A stretch of 64,000 nucleotides of DNA, from contig NC_019703.1 in NCBI RefSeq assembly GCF_000317045.1, positions 2,964,501-3,028,500 of the forward strand, given 5' to 3'. Positions 54,535-64,000 of the stretch are shown in pieces (positions within the stretch are counted from its first letter, which is position 1; every line of letters begins with the position of its first letter). The notes below the pieces were generated by a model. That model searched no databases. It was not told the origin of the DNA and worked only from the letters and a program-made list of their open reading frames with translations. The translations under genes and the position numbers were made by a program. Source of the DNA: Geitlerinema sp. PCC 7407. GTDB taxonomy: Bacteria; Cyanobacteriota; Cyanobacteriia; PCC-7407.

Positions 54535-56274
54535 GTGAGCGTGATTCGGCAACAAACGGTTTCTTCAGCCCAGACCCTTGACTTCCCTTTGCAGCGCTAC
54601 GATGCTGCTGCGATCGCCCGCTACTATCGCTCCCGCCCCTGGGAAATTATCGGGCGCGCCCTTACGATCATTTTCTCCTTCCTCAACTTTTTAGCGGGGA
54701 TTCAGTGGGACAAATGGCGTCACCAAGAAGAAGCCAACAAGTTCAAACGCGCCTCACAGCTGCGCCAGATTTTGACCCGGCTCGGCCCCACCTTCATCAA
54801 AGTTGGTCAGGCTCTCTCGACGCGGCCAGACCTCATTCGGCCGGATTTTCTCGAAGAGCTGATCAAGCTACAAGACCAGCTGCCTCCCTTCCCCACTGAG
54901 ACCGCCTTTGCAATCATTGAGGCGGAGCTCGGCCAGCCGGTCCACCAGATTTATCGCGATATTTCTCCCGAACCCGTCGCGGCAGCCAGTCTAGGCCAGG
55001 TTTATCACGCCTATCTCGCCACCGGCGAAGAAGTGGCCGTCAAGGTTCAGCGGCCCAATCTGCTGCCGGTCCTGACCCGCGATTTGTTCCTGATGCGCTG
55101 GGCCGCCAGCTGGCTCGCGCCCTGGCTGCCCCTGAATCTCGGCCACGACCTGACCCTGATCGTTGATGAGTTTGGCACCAAGCTGTTTGAGGAGGTCGAC
55201 TACCTCAACGAGGGCCGCAACGCTGAGCGCTTTGCCGAAAACTTCCGCGAAACTGCCTGCGTCAAGGTTCCAGCCATCTATTGGCGCTATGCCAGCCAAC
55301 ACGTCCTGACTCTCGAGTGGATCCACGGCTTCAAGCTCGCGGGAACCGAGTGCCTGAAGCGAGCGGACACCATCGACACCGATGCAGTGATTCGCATCGG
55401 CGTTACCACCGGTTTACAGCAGCTTCTGGAGTTTGGCTTTTTTCACGCAGACCCCCATCCGGGCAACCTGTTCGCCCTCGAAGATGGCCGCATGGCCTAC
55501 ATTGACTTCGGGATGATGGACCAGCTAGACGAAGAAACCAAGGAAGCCTTGGTGGACTCAGTCGTGCACCTGATCAACCGAGACTACGTGGAGCTGGCCA
55601 AGGACTTCGTCAAGCTGGGCTTCCTGACGCCGGACGTTGACATTATGCCTATCGTGCCGGCGCTGGAGTCGGTCCTGGGCGACGTGATGGGCGAGAGCGT
55701 CGGTAATTTTAACTTCAAGACCATTACCGATCGCTTCTCGGACTTGATGTATGAATATCCCTTCCGAGTCCCTGCAAAGTTTGCGCTGATCATTCGGTCT
55801 TTGGTCACGCAGGAGGGTTTGGCCCTTAGCCTCAATCCCGACTTCAAGATTGTCGAGATTGCCTATCCCTACGTGGCCCAGCGGCTGCTGAAGGGAGAAT
55901 CACCGGCTTTGCGGCGTCGCCTAGTGGAGGTGCTGTTCAAGGACGGCCGCTTCTGCTGGGATCGCCTGGAAAACCTGATTGCGATCGCCCAGTCTGACCA
56001 AAGCTTTGATTTGCTGCCCACGGCTCAGCTCGGCTTGCAGTACCTGATGTCCGAGGAAGGCCAGTTTCTCCGCCGTCAGCTTTTGCTGGCGCTCACCGAG
56101 GACGATCGCCTGCACACAGAGCAGGTTCAGCGGCTCTGGCGCCTGGTCAAAGACGATCTCCAGCCCGCTCGCCTCTGGGACGTTGCAGTAGGCGCTCTGA
56201 CGGAGTTTTCCCTCGAAAGTGCGGCTTCGTTGTTTCCGCCCGTGGCTGCGCTGACGACCTCCCCAAGAGACTAA
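54535..56274 (+). CDS. ABC1/UbiB-family atypical kinase
   Basis: A 579-residue protein of the AarF/ABC1K group. The KxGQ motif is in GPTFIKVGQALSTRPDLI, the nucleotide-site lysine in VAVKVQRP, and catalytic-loop and metal residues in FFHADPHPGNLF and YIDFGMMDQLD. These proteins support quinone or tocopherol metabolism in plastids and cyanobacteria. A hydrophobic helix near residue 45 may anchor it. The start is GTG 54535, with GAAGG about seven bases upstream. Paralogue identity not assigned. Confidence 0.92.
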   Translation: MSVIRQQTVSSAQTLDFPLQRYDAAAIARYYRSRPWEIIGRALTIIFSFLNFLAGIQWDKWRHQEEANKFKRASQLRQILTRLGPTFIKVGQALSTRPDLIRPDFLEELIKLQDQLPPFPTETAFAIIEAELGQPVHQIYRDISPEPVAAASLGQVYHAYLATGEEVAVKVQRPNLLPVLTRDLFLMRWAASWLAPWLPLNLGHDLTLIVDEFGTKLFEEVDYLNEGRNAERFAENFRETACVKVPAIYWRYASQHVLTLEWIHGFKLAGTECLKRADTIDTDAVIRIGVTTGLQQLLEFGFFHADPHPGNLFALEDGRMAYIDFGMMDQLDEETKEALVDSVVHLINRDYVELAKDFVKLGFLTPDVDIMPIVPALESVLGDVMGESVGNFNFKTITDRFSDLMYEYPFRVPAKFALIIRSLVTQEGLALSLNPDFKIVEIAYPYVAQRLLKGESPALRRRLVEVLFKDGRFCWDRLENLIAIAQSDQSFDLLPTAQLGLQYLMSEEGQFLRRQLLLALTEDDRLHTEQVQRLWRLVKDDLQPARLWDVAVGALTEFSLESAASLFPPVAALTTSPRD

Positions 56275-56744
56275 GCAGCAAGCCACGCTGAGCAGAAGTA
56301 TTTCGCTGCTTTCACTTTGCGACGGAATTGGGCGCTTACTTCTAGGTCTAGGGCGCTTCGGGGATCTGCAATCAGGCTTTGGTGATGCCGGAAGCGATCG
56401 CGGAGATCCTCCCAAGAGCAGCCTCAAGCAGCAAGAGACAGGCAGAAGCGCGCTACGCAATCTCGGCAAAATCGACATCTTGTAGAATGAGCTTGATGCT
56501 GAAACCAGGATAGGGATTGTCGAATCCTGGCTCCAAAGCTTTCCAAGGCTGTTTGTCTAGATTTTGTTTTGGGCAAACACTCAGCAAGTGGCCTGTCGCG
56601 GCGTTTTGGCCGCAGGTTCGTCCCAGCGTAAAGGGCCTGGACCTGAGATACAGGCAGTCTTTGGAGCGATCCAAACAATCTCCAGCGCGATCGCCCGGTG
56701 CTGAGCTGGAGTGAATATCAACCTCAGGATTCAAGGAGTACCTT
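56275..56744. other. Spacer with no supported gene
   Basis: About 0.47 kb between two plus-strand genes. Open frames on both strands lack credible start sites. No clear terminator or promoter was identified, apart from the AGGAG (56735-56739) of the next gene. Confidence 0.4.
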
Positions 56745-57116
56745 GTGCAATTTTATTTAGAACCGCCTTATTTCTTGCTGGTCGCTGGCCTGTTCATCGG
56801 CGTCACGTCCGGCGTCGCCTTTGAAGCCACGCTCAAGGAGCTGGTGCAGGAGTGGTATCGCCAGCGCTCTAGCCGCACCCTGGCCACGATGCAGGGCTCT
56901 CACTTGCAAGTGCCCTATTTGGGGATTGCGATCGGGATTGCGCTCTTTTTGGGCTCTGGCCTAGAAATTTTCGGGTTTTCCCGCTTTCTGTCCTACGCAG
57001 TGGCGCTGCCGCTGACGGTGCTGACGGCGTGGCTCGTGTGGTCTCAGCTCGGCAAAATTCTTGTTCAGCTGGAGCGGGGCGGCTCTAAGGCGATCGATCT
57101 AGACTCCATCGGGTAA
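56745..57116 (+). CDS. Conserved membrane protein, two helices
   Basis: A 123-residue protein with an N-terminal helix (YFLLVAGLFIGVTSGVAFE), an amphipathic stretch (LKELVQEWYRQRSS), then two helices (LGIAIGIALFLGSGLEIFGF; VALPLTVLTAWLVW). No known domain recognised. GTG 56745 with AGGAG six bases upstream. Function unknown. Confidence 0.75.
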   Translation: MQFYLEPPYFLLVAGLFIGVTSGVAFEATLKELVQEWYRQRSSRTLATMQGSHLQVPYLGIAIGIALFLGSGLEIFGFSRFLSYAVALPLTVLTAWLVWSQLGKILVQLERGGSKAIDLDSIG

Positions 57117-57176
57117 ATCCAGCGCCATCTAGCGATCGCCCTGTTGCCGTTTTATTGTTGCGACAAGCTTGATGGT

Positions 57177-57206
57177 AGCCCGCTGATCGGATCAGCGGGC
57201 TTTTTG
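57177..57206 (+). terminator. Intrinsic terminator after the membrane protein gene
   Basis: Perfect 11-bp stem AGCCCGCTGAT / ATCAGCGGGCT with a 3-nt loop and TTTTTG tail. Confidence 0.85.
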
Positions 57207-57228
57207 CTGGCGATCGCCCCCGCAAAGC

Positions 57229-57266
57229 GCAAAGGCGCACCAATCAAGCTGAAGATTGATACGCCT
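57229..57266 (-). terminator. Possible terminator of secA
   Basis: On the minus strand GGCG-CAATC pairs with GATTG-CGCC (three mismatched bases between), then TTTGCG. Weak T run. Confidence 0.4.
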
Positions 57267-57299
57267 TGAATTTAGAACGCTAGAGGGCGATCGCGAGAC

Positions 57300-60095
57300 C
57301 TAGACCATCTCAGAAGTAGCCTGGGTAGCGGGCTGCACCTGAGGCTGGAACTGGAAGAGCGAGTAGACCACGTCGCGGCGGATATTGGTCATCATGTCCA
57401 AGAAGAGCTCATAGCCCTCACTCTTGTACTCGATGAGCGGATCGCGCTGGCCATAGCCCCGCAGACCCACAGACTCTCGCAGGGCATCCATCTGCTGGAG
57501 GTGCTCACGCCAGAGGGTATCAATGCGCTGGAGGATAAAGAATCGCTCCGCTTGGCGCATCAGACCCGGCTGAATTTGATCGATTTGCGCTTCCTTGAGG
57601 TCGTAGGCAATGCGGACCTGCTCATGGAGGAAGGTCTTGATCTCATTGACCGAGAAGTCCTCAAGCTGGGCGGGCTCGAGATCCGACAGCAGGTAGACAA
57701 ACTCTTTCACCTTGTTTACGAGGTTGGGCAGATCCCACTCGTCCGGCGGCAGTTCTGGGTTGACGTAGGCGTCCACAATGTCGCTCATCGTCTTCTCAGC
57801 GTAGGTAATGACCTGCTCCTTAAGGTCTTGCCCCTCAAGGACGCGTCGCCGCTCGGCATAGATTGCTCGACGCTGGTTGTTCATCACCTCGTCGTACTCA
57901 AAGACCTGCTTTCGAATGTCGTAGTAGTAGGTCTCGACCTTGCGCTGAGCCCCTTCGAGGGAGCGCGTCAGCATGCCCGATTCGATGGGCATGTCTTCTT
58001 CGACGCGGAAGGCATTCATGAAGCCAGCCACGCGATCGCCACCGAAGATGCGCAGCAGGTTATCTTGCAGGCTCAAGAAGAACTTGGTAGAGCCCGGGTC
58101 TCCCTGGCGGCCAGCCCGACCGCGCAGCTGGTTGTCAATGCGGCGCGACTCGTGGCGTTCAGTCCCGATGACGTACAGACCCCCGCGCTGGACAACCGCC
58201 TCATGCTCGGTGCTGGTAAAGCGCTCGTACTCGTGACGAACCGCGTTGTAGGCGTCGCGAATGTGCTGAATGACGGGGTTCTGGGTGGGGGCCTTCTCAG
58301 AAGCGACCGCGATGAGGTCTTCGGCCTCCAGTTCAGGCAGCGATCGCTCCCCGTGCTGCTTCACCGCAAACTCCACCGCATCCTTCAACTGCTGCTCGAT
58401 TTCCTTGGGCAGGTCGTTCGGGAAAATATCCGGCGAGGCTTTCCAGGTTTTCACCTTGGCGGCGGTCCCTGCGAAGCCCTGGCCACCGCTGCGGCCAGCG
58501 CCCGCTCCCGGAACCCGCATCACGCCAAATTCATCCTCGTCTTCGGGCTTCACGATGCGAGGCATCAGGTACTCTCGCACCTTGAGGCGGGCCATGTACT
58601 CGGCGTTACCGCCGAGGATGATGTCGGTACCGCGACCGGCCATGTTGGTGGCGATGGTGACAGCGCCGCCGCGACCCGCCTGGGCCACGATCTCCGATTC
58701 CCGCTCCACGTTCTCAGGCTTGGCGTTGAGGAGGTTGTGAGGGACGTTGCGCTCGCGCAGCAGGGCCGAGAGAACCTCGGATTTCTCGACGCTGGTGGTG
58801 CCCACCAGGACCGGACGGCCTGCTTCGTGCATCTGGGCGCACTCATCGGCGATCGCCCGCCACTTCGCCTCTTCAGTCTTGTAGACCACGTCGGACAAAT
58901 CCTGACGCAGACGAGTCCGGTTGGTCGGAATAATGGTGACTTCGAGGTTGTAGATCTTCTCGAACTCTGCCTCCTCCGTCTTGGCCGTTCCCGTCATGCC
59001 CGCCAGCTTGGGATACAGCAGGAAGAAGTTCTGGTAGGTGATCGTCGCCAAGGTCTGGGTTTCAGGCTGGATCTCGACGCGCTCCTTGGCCTCAATGGCT
59101 TGGTGCAAGCCGTCGCTCCAGCGCCGCCCCGGCATGACGCGTCCTGTGAACTCGTCCACGATCACGACTTCATCGTTCCGGACGATGTAGTTCACGTCCT
59201 TGATAAAAAGTTCTTTTGCTTTAATGGCGTTGAAAACGTAGTGAGCCCAGGGATCTTTGGGGTCAAAGAGATCCTGAACGTTCAGTTCTCGCTCCGCCTT
59301 GATAAAGCCCTCATCCGTCAGCAAGACGTTGCGGGCTTTTTCGTCTACTTCGTAGTCTTCTTCGCTTTGTAGCGCCCGCGCGACCTCTGCCGCCCGCAGG
59401 TACTTCTCGCTGGGGCGCTCTACCTGACCGGAGATGATCAGGGGGGTGCGCGCTTCGTCTACCAGGACGGAGTCCACTTCGTCGATGACGCAGTAGTTGA
59501 AGGGGCGCTGCACCACATCGGCCATGGAGGTGGCCATGTTGTCGCGCAGATAGTCAAAGCCGATTTCGCTGTTGGTGGCGTAGGTGATGTCGCAGTCGTA
59601 GTTGCGCTTGCGCTCGGCGGGGTTCATGCCCTGCTGGATCAGACCCACGCTCAGGCCCAAGAAGCGGTGGACCTGGCCCATCCATTCGGCGTCCCGGCGC
59701 GCCAGGTAGTCGTTGACGGTGACGACGTGGACACCTTTGCCGCTGATGGCGTTGAGGTAGGCCGGCAGGGTTGCCACGAGGGTTTTGCCTTCACCGGTTT
59801 TCATTTCGGCGATCTGGCCATCGTGGAGGACCATGGCACCGATCATCTGCACGTCAAAGTGCCGCATTCCTAGGACTCGCTTGGCCGCTTCGCGCACGAC
59901 GGCGAAGGCTTCGGGCAGGATGTCATCCAGGCTCTCGCCCTTCTCTAGGCGCTGCTTAAATTCTCCAGTTTTGGCCTGTAGCTCTGAGTCCGAGAGTACT
60001 TTGATTTCGTCCTCAAGGAGGTTAATCTCCGTCACAATCGGTTGATATTTTTTGAGCTTGCGTGCGTTGGGGTCACCCAGCAGTCGTTTCAGCAT
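57300..60095 (-). CDS. secA: Preprotein translocase ATPase SecA
   Basis: A 931-residue motor of the Sec pathway. Walker A is [17 protein letters not shown], the DEAD-like box [17 protein letters not shown], with [14 protein letters not shown] and the [16 protein letters not shown] arginine-finger region following. The length fits cyanobacterial and plastid SecA, which include a short insertion in NBD1/NBD2. No C-terminal zinc motif is present, as usual here. ATG 60095 ([13 protein letters not shown]) is chosen over an upstream extension. It exports unfolded proteins across plasma and thylakoid membranes. Confidence 0.97.
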   Translation of the reverse strand: MLKRLLGDPNARKLKKYQPIVTEINLLEDEIKVLSDSELQAKTGEFKQRLEKGESLDDILPEAFAVVREAAKRVLGMRHFDVQMIGAMVLHDGQIAEMKTGEGKTLVATLPAYLNAISGKGVHVVTVNDYLARRDAEWMGQVHRFLGLSVGLIQQGMNPAERKRNYDCDITYATNSEIGFDYLRDNMATSMADVVQRPFNYCVIDEVDSVLVDEARTPLIISGQVERPSEKYLRAAEVARALQSEEDYEVDEKARNVLLTDEGFIKAERELNVQDLFDPKDPWAHYVFNAIKAKELFIKDVNYIVRNDEVVIVDEFTGRVMPGRRWSDGLHQAIEAKERVEIQPETQTLATITYQNFFLLYPKLAGMTGTAKTEEAEFEKIYNLEVTIIPTNRTRLRQDLSDVVYKTEEAKWRAIADECAQMHEAGRPVLVGTTSVEKSEVLSALLRERNVPHNLLNAKPENVERESEIVAQAGRGGAVTIATNMAGRGTDIILGGNAEYMARLKVREYLMPRIVKPEDEDEFGVMRVPGAGAGRSGGQGFAGTAAKVKTWKASPDIFPNDLPKEIEQQLKDAVEFAVKQHGERSLPELEAEDLIAVASEKAPTQNPVIQHIRDAYNAVRHEYERFTSTEHEAVVQRGGLYVIGTERHESRRIDNQLRGRAGRQGDPGSTKFFLSLQDNLLRIFGGDRVAGFMNAFRVEEDMPIESGMLTRSLEGAQRKVETYYYDIRKQVFEYDEVMNNQRRAIYAERRRVLEGQDLKEQVITYAEKTMSDIVDAYVNPELPPDEWDLPNLVNKVKEFVYLLSDLEPAQLEDFSVNEIKTFLHEQVRIAYDLKEAQIDQIQPGLMRQAERFFILQRIDTLWREHLQQMDALRESVGLRGYGQRDPLIEYKSEGYELFLDMMTNIRRDVVYSLFQFQPQVQPATQATSEMV

Positions 60096-60323
60096 GGCAG
60101 GAGCGGAGAAGGTTAGCGTCCGAGAAATGCAACAAGGGGTTCGACAATGAGCGTTAGAGGCGCGGCTTCTCGGGGAAGAGAAAGGCGATCGCATTGACCC
60201 AAACCCACAGTCGAGCCGAAGCCTCAGAAAGCGCTAAAAGCGTTATCGTCTGGACGGCTGACTGTAAGTTCATCCTATCACTTTGCTCCGTGGGCAAAGG
60301 CGGGATTCCCGTATCTCAACCGG

Positions 60324-60893
60324 TTAGGGCTCGGCTTGGGCGTCTGCGAGGCGACGGAAGTTGAAGTCGCTGACGCCTGGATGACAGCTTACGCAGCCCG
60401 TGAGGGTGACGGGGCGGGGCAGATCGACGGTGGGATGGAGGGCTTTGAAGTAGCGCGATCGCTCGAGGCGGTAGGGGACTTCTTCGCCTTCTTTGAGGGG
60501 GCGCGAGAAGATCTGAAGGTAGTTCCAAATCAGCAGCCGGCCCGGATCGACTGGGGGGGTGATTTGCTGGCCGTAGTGCTGGGGATCTTGGAGCAGTCGT
60601 CGCCAGGTTTCTGTGGGCAGGACCGCCGGGGGAATCGCGATGTGACAGCTGCTGCAATTTTCGAGGTAGAGCTGCTGGCCAAGCTGATGGACGGGCGGGA
60701 CGGGGTCGACGGTGCCAATGGCGGCTGGCGCTTCGCTGGGGAGGGTGGGGGTTTGGCTGTAGGCGCTGAGGGATAGAGCCCAGCCAATGCAGGCACTCCA
60801 GAAGGCAAGGAGAACCATGAGAACGACGGGCGATCGCCGTTTTCGCCGCGGTAGGCGGGTCGGGGAGGGGGTGTGCTGGGGTGCCTTATCCAT
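60324..60893 (-). CDS. Dihaem cytochrome c, membrane-anchored
   Basis: A 189-residue protein. A basic start and one hydrophobic helix (about 22-44) act as signal or anchor. Haem sites are CSSCH (80-84) and CVSCH (167-171). It lies on the lumenal or periplasmic side and would pass electrons. The pattern resembles cyanobacterial dihaem cytochromes of unknown partner. Divergent from the GNAT gene. Confidence 0.85.
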   Translation of the reverse strand: MDKAPQHTPSPTRLPRRKRRSPVVLMVLLAFWSACIGWALSLSAYSQTPTLPSEAPAAIGTVDPVPPVHQLGQQLYLENCSSCHIAIPPAVLPTETWRRLLQDPQHYGQQITPPVDPGRLLIWNYLQIFSRPLKEGEEVPYRLERSRYFKALHPTVDLPRPVTLTGCVSCHPGVSDFNFRRLADAQAEP

Positions 60894-61337
60894 GGAGTGC
60901 CGGGTATTTCAAAAGAGCGAGGTGCTAGAGCGCGGAGGGCCGGAGCAACAGAACCAACGTGGTTTTGCTGCCGTTTTCTATGATCTCCGATCGGGCGGCT
61001 CGGCTACAAGGACGGGTGGGGCCAAGGGGAGTTCCGGGAAGGGCGATCGCAGAAACGATCGGGCAGCCGAGAGTTCAGCGCGGTGAATTTCTTCAGCTAT
61101 TTCTCTGGTGGCTTTTAAGGTTTGGAGTTGTTTTTAAAGGGTGACAAAAGTGTGGAAACGCTCTGTCGAAGACTGGGTCTATGCATTACTGTTGAACGAA
61201 AGCCAACTAACTTAACAGTCAGTCACATCCCCCAAATCCCGGGCTCGACGCCCTTGTTCTAGCAGGCCAGCGAGAGCGCTGACTGACTGATCCAGTCCAC
61301 TTTGACGCCAGCGACGATGCTGGAGGAACCGACCAAT
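60894..61337. other. Divergent spacer with no supported gene
   Basis: Between the cytochrome and acetyltransferase genes. It holds short repeats of TGACTGACTG/CAGTCAGTCA around 61218-61292, which could form an inverted pair. No clear promoter boxes. Confidence 0.35.
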
Positions 61338-61796
61338 ATGGATTGCCGCCACATTCAGTTTTGCGATCGCAAGGAGCGAATTGATCTAGAGCAGCTTCGC
61401 TCTTTGTTTGATTTGGCTGCCTTTTGGGCGAAGGGGCGACGACTGGAGGATTTGGCCACGGCGATCGCCTTTAGTGAGCCGGTGATTGGGGTGTGGGATG
61501 GCGATCGCCTGATTGGCTTCGCGCGGGCCACCTCTGACGGGATTTATCGAGCCATGATCTGGGATGTGGTGATTCATCCGGATTATCAGGGCGCGGGCCT
61601 CGGGCGCAAGCTGGTGGAGACGGTGCTGAGCCACCCTCGCCTAAGCCGGGTGGAGCGCGTATACCTCACCACCACCAATCAGCAAGCTTTTTACGAGCGG
61701 ATCGGCTTCCAGCCCAATGGCTCGACCACCATGGTGCTGCACAACCAGCCGATGGATAGCCCTTGCCCAGCCTGGATGGCTGAGATCTCCCAGTAG
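61338..61796 (+). CDS. GNAT-family N-acetyltransferase
   Basis: A 152-residue acetyltransferase. The acetyl-CoA motif is DVVIHPDYQGAGLGRKLVE (about 75-95), then VYLTTTNQQAFYERIGF. The start at ATG 61338 has GGAGG 11 bases upstream; ATG 61317 and TTG 61302 are possible. Substrate unknown. Confidence 0.85.
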   Translation: MDCRHIQFCDRKERIDLEQLRSLFDLAAFWAKGRRLEDLATAIAFSEPVIGVWDGDRLIGFARATSDGIYRAMIWDVVIHPDYQGAGLGRKLVETVLSHPRLSRVERVYLTTTNQQAFYERIGFQPNGSTTMVLHNQPMDSPCPAWMAEISQ

Positions 61797-61861
61797 AAGC
61801 TGTCTAGGTGCAATGCGATCGACCCAGCCCCCGCCAGCAGTTCGCCTGCGGGGGCAGATCC

Positions 61862-62788
61862 CTAGAGGGGGGCACTCGGGGGCTCGCCCATGGGCAGGGT
61901 CAGGCGCGTGCGGGTTTTGGTGGGAGCCTTGGGATCGTCGGTTTCGAGGGGGGCGCTCAGCAAATCGAGGGTGCCGCCCAGGACGCTGGCGATCGCCTGG
62001 GCCATCAGGAAGCGCATTCCCGGCGAGAGCTTGGTCCAGGGAGCGCCTTCGGGAGACACTTGCAGCTGCTCAAGGCGCAGAGGCTCCTGGAGGGCGATCG
62101 CCGGCCGCTCATCTTCGATTTCGAACACCACCCAGTCGCCGCTGACCGTGCTCTTGAGCGTGACATAGCCCTCATTCATCAGAGTGAGGGGAATGTCGAG
62201 CAGATTGAGCAGCACCTGCTGGAGGCAGCGGGCATCCGTCTGGACGTAGAGATGGGCATCAATGGGCTCTAGGGTCAGGCGAATGCCGCGATTGGCGGCT
62301 TGCAGGTGGGTGAGGTGATAAAGCTCATCGAGCAGGCTCGCGACGTAGACGGGCCGGATCTGGGGCGGAAAGGTGCCGTGCTCCAGCTTGGAGACACCAA
62401 TCACTTCGTCGAGCTGCTCGACCATCTTGAGCAGGGTCTCGTGGGCTTGGCCAATGAATTCACGCTCCTCCTCGGGGCTGTCGCACAGGTCGGACTCGAT
62501 GAGCTGTAGCAACCCCAAAACGCTGTTGAGGGGCGATCGCAGTTCGTGGGACGTCCGGGCCAAAAAACCACTCTTGAAGAGAGCATTTTCGCTGGCAGCT
62601 TGGTAGGCCAGCTGAGCTTGGCGGACCTGGCTACGCATGCGATCGATGAGCTGGTCCGCGGCGCTGCCGTCAGCCCCAGTAGACTTGGCGGCGGAACTGC
62701 GGGGCTTGTGGCGCAGCGATCGCGCTTTGAGCAACCATCCCAGCACACTGCCCATTCCGAGTCCAACGATTAGCAACGCCCAGGGCAT
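61862..62788 (-). CDS. Reduced sensor histidine kinase
   Basis: A 308-residue protein: an N-terminal membrane helix (about 3-20), a short linker, a HisKA domain with H81 in TSHELRSPLNSVLGLL, and an ATPase-like domain. The N box is eroded (QQVLLNLLDIPLTLMN), and no clear DxGxG is found (VVFEIEDERPA stands in its place). The G2 region is replaced by LSPGMRFLMAQAIASVLGG. It may dimerise and receive phosphate without efficient autophosphorylation. No response regulator is adjacent. Confidence 0.75.
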   Translation of the reverse strand: MPWALLIVGLGMGSVLGWLLKARSLRHKPRSSAAKSTGADGSAADQLIDRMRSQVRQAQLAYQAASENALFKSGFLARTSHELRSPLNSVLGLLQLIESDLCDSPEEEREFIGQAHETLLKMVEQLDEVIGVSKLEHGTFPPQIRPVYVASLLDELYHLTHLQAANRGIRLTLEPIDAHLYVQTDARCLQQVLLNLLDIPLTLMNEGYVTLKSTVSGDWVVFEIEDERPAIALQEPLRLEQLQVSPEGAPWTKLSPGMRFLMAQAIASVLGGTLDLLSAPLETDDPKAPTKTRTRLTLPMGEPPSAPL

Positions 62789-62968
62789 GGGTCTTGAGCT
62801 CCTTTTGTGAAAGTGATCGGGGCCGTGAAGTCCAACTTGAGGGGCATTTGCTGCCTAGCTGACTAGTTCAGATAACTTTGACCGTTTTTTGAGGGGCGAT
62901 CGCCCCCATCCGATCGCCCCTCATCCTAAGATGAGACGCAAGAACTAGAGGGCTTCCAAGGGCAGATT

Positions 62969-63751
62969 ATGGTTCGATATCTAGCGGTGCTGCGGCTGTT
63001 TTGGAGTACGGCGATCGCTGCCGAAATGGAATATCGCCTTAACTTTGTTTTAGCGGCCCTCAGCAGCCTAGGTGGTTTTCTAGGCAGCCTCTTCGGCCTG
63101 TTTCTCTTTTACCAAACCGGCTATACCTTTTCGGGCTGGAGCTGGAACGAAGCCCTCGTCGTGCTGGGCATCTTCACCCTGCTACAAGGCTTCTCAGCGA
63201 CCTTTCTTGTGCCCAATCTCAGCCGCATCGTTCGCCATGTCCAAGAAGGGACTCTCGATTTTCTGCTGCTCAAACCTCTCAGCAGCCAGTTTTGGCTTTC
63301 GACCCGAATGATCTCTCCCTGGGGATTTCCAGATTTGGCCTTTGGAGTGATTTTGGTGATTTACGCAGGCTGGAAGCTGGGGCTGTCGCCTTGGCGCTAT
63401 GTGGGAGGCATTTTCCCCCTCTTGCTAGCGTTGATGAGCCTGTACAGTCTCTGGTTCATGCTGGGAGCCACAAGCATCTGGTTTGTCAAAATCTACAACA
63501 CCACCGAAGTCCTGCGGGGCCTGATAGAGGCGGGGCGCTATCCCATCGTGGCCTATCCGGCTGCCTATCGCATCTTTTTTACCTTTGTGGTGCCCGTAGC
63601 GTTTCTCACCACCGTACCGGCTGAGGCAATTTTGGGCCGGGGCGACTGGCTGTGGTATCTCGGTTCTGGCAGTCTGGCGATCGCCCTTTTCCTCGGGTCC
63701 ATCGGTCTTTGGCGCTTTGCCCTGCGCTTTTATACCAGTGCCTCTAGCTAG
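62969..63751 (+). CDS. ABC-2 type permease (DUF990-like)
   Basis: A 260-residue protein with six membrane helices. It begins RLFWSTAIAAEMEYRLNFVL and has VRHVQEGTLDFLLLKPLSSQFWLST, the family pattern of the ABC-2 permeases of the DUF990 pair. It would work with an ATPase and often a second permease, which are not in this window. Substrate unknown. Confidence 0.85.
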   Translation: MVRYLAVLRLFWSTAIAAEMEYRLNFVLAALSSLGGFLGSLFGLFLFYQTGYTFSGWSWNEALVVLGIFTLLQGFSATFLVPNLSRIVRHVQEGTLDFLLLKPLSSQFWLSTRMISPWGFPDLAFGVILVIYAGWKLGLSPWRYVGGIFPLLLALMSLYSLWFMLGATSIWFVKIYNTTEVLRGLIEAGRYPIVAYPAAYRIFFTFVVPVAFLTTVPAEAILGRGDWLWYLGSGSLAIALFLGSIGLWRFALRFYTSASS

Positions 63752-63834
63752 GGGCCAGCCAATCGAAAGGGCGATCGCCCAACAAAAAACCCCAAGCCAG
63801 CGGCCCGGGGCGAGGATGCAATTCTAGGGGCAGC

Positions 63835-63856
63835 GCCAGGGGCGATCGCCCCTGGC
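63835..63856. repeat. 22-bp perfect palindrome centred on HIP1
   Basis: GCCAGGGGCGA followed by its exact reverse complement. It lies 12 bases from the ndhH stop codon and may act as its 3' hairpin. Confidence 0.6.
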
Positions 63857-63867
63857 ACCGACAGCTT

Positions 63868-64000
63868 CTAGCGATCGACCGATCCCATGATGATGTCGAT
63901 ACTGCCCAAAATTGCCATAATATCCGCTACCTTCACGCCGCGCAGCAGGTGAGGCAGCACCTGGAGATTGTTGAAATCCGCCGCCCGGATCTTCCAGCGC
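63868..64000 (-). CDS. ndhH: NdhH, C-terminal end (cut by window edge)
   Basis: The last 44 residues of NAD(P)H-quinone oxidoreductase subunit [20 protein letters not shown], then [20 protein letters not shown] and DR. This end is nearly constant in cyanobacterial and plastid NdhH (49-kDa subunit). It is part of the NDH-1 complex for cyclic electron flow and respiration. The 5' part lies beyond the window. Confidence 0.9.
   Translation of the reverse strand, partial: RWKIRAADFNNLQVLPHLLRGVKVADIMAILGSIDIIMGSVDR

Noticed and set aside
57501-59372. 623-codon open frame antisense to secA
   Set aside because: It mirrors the codon bias of the GC-rich secA gene, has no family resemblance and no ribosome binding site.

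Overview
The window is a piece of a cyanobacterial chromosome, probably from a filamentous species. HIP1 octamers (GCGATCGC) are scattered through genes and spacers. The gene set is also cyanobacterial: a HetP-family protein, DUF4278 and DUF4912 proteins, an ABA4-like membrane protein, a two-gene GlcE/GlcF-like glycolate dehydrogenase, a tandem pterin synthase and the C-terminal end of NdhH. Coding DNA is GC-rich. Several spacers and a few genes are clearly more A/T-rich. I saw no rRNA, tRNA or CRISPR array.

Region 1 (about 0.5-22 kb) is an accessory locus for making and exporting peptides and proteins. It holds two RTX (calcium-binding nonapeptide repeat) proteins. It holds a small precursor with a double-glycine leader and two copies of TTLALGEEGG, next to a convergent ATP-grasp ligase of the graspetide (omega-ester peptide) type. 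It also holds two tandem double-glycine peptides of 102 residues, plus a third, Tyr/Ser/Thr-rich precursor whose leader has been split by an IS605-type element. Two export sets follow. One is a LysM-HlyD fusion with a C39-peptidase ABC transporter. The other is a PpiC-type isomerase, an ABC transporter with a degenerate C39-like domain, and an HlyD. A second PpiC-type isomerase sits in an operon between an RTX gene and the ATP-grasp gene. A HetP-family protein with a leader-like C-terminus lies in the middle. My model is that the C39 transporter cuts and exports the double-glycine peptides, the second set exports RTX proteins, and the ATP-grasp enzyme cross-links the TTLALGEEGG peptide. This model is inference.

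Region 2 (about 23-34 kb) is mostly housekeeping: a zinc-ribbon protein, RlmN, GlcF/GlcE-like subunits, a phytase-like lipoprotein, YqaE/Pmp3 and holin-like small membrane proteins, a thioredoxin-TPR protein, a GPH-type sugar transporter, a short repeat block and a secreted TPR protein. At 34.4-35.8 kb there is a two-gene, A/T-richer cassette: a glycine-zipper membrane protein and a small helical partner of unknown function.

Region 3 (about 36-64 kb) holds a PEP-CTERM GDSL hydrolase, an HD hydrolase, a MalK-like ATPase, an unannotated 31-residue membrane peptide, the ABA4-like protein, a CDP-alcohol phosphatidyltransferase, a RibK-like small protein, a DUF4278 protein, and a membrane-anchored coiled-coil protein ending in a RelE-like domain. 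After these come the tandem pterin synthase, GpmA, an orphan LolD/MacB-type ATPase, an Orn/Lys/Arg decarboxylase, CbiT, CdsA, DUF2993, DUF4912, a DegT-family aminotransferase, an ABC1/UbiB kinase, SecA, a dihaem cytochrome c, a GNAT acetyltransferase, a reduced histidine kinase, an ABC-2 permease and NdhH (cut by the window edge).
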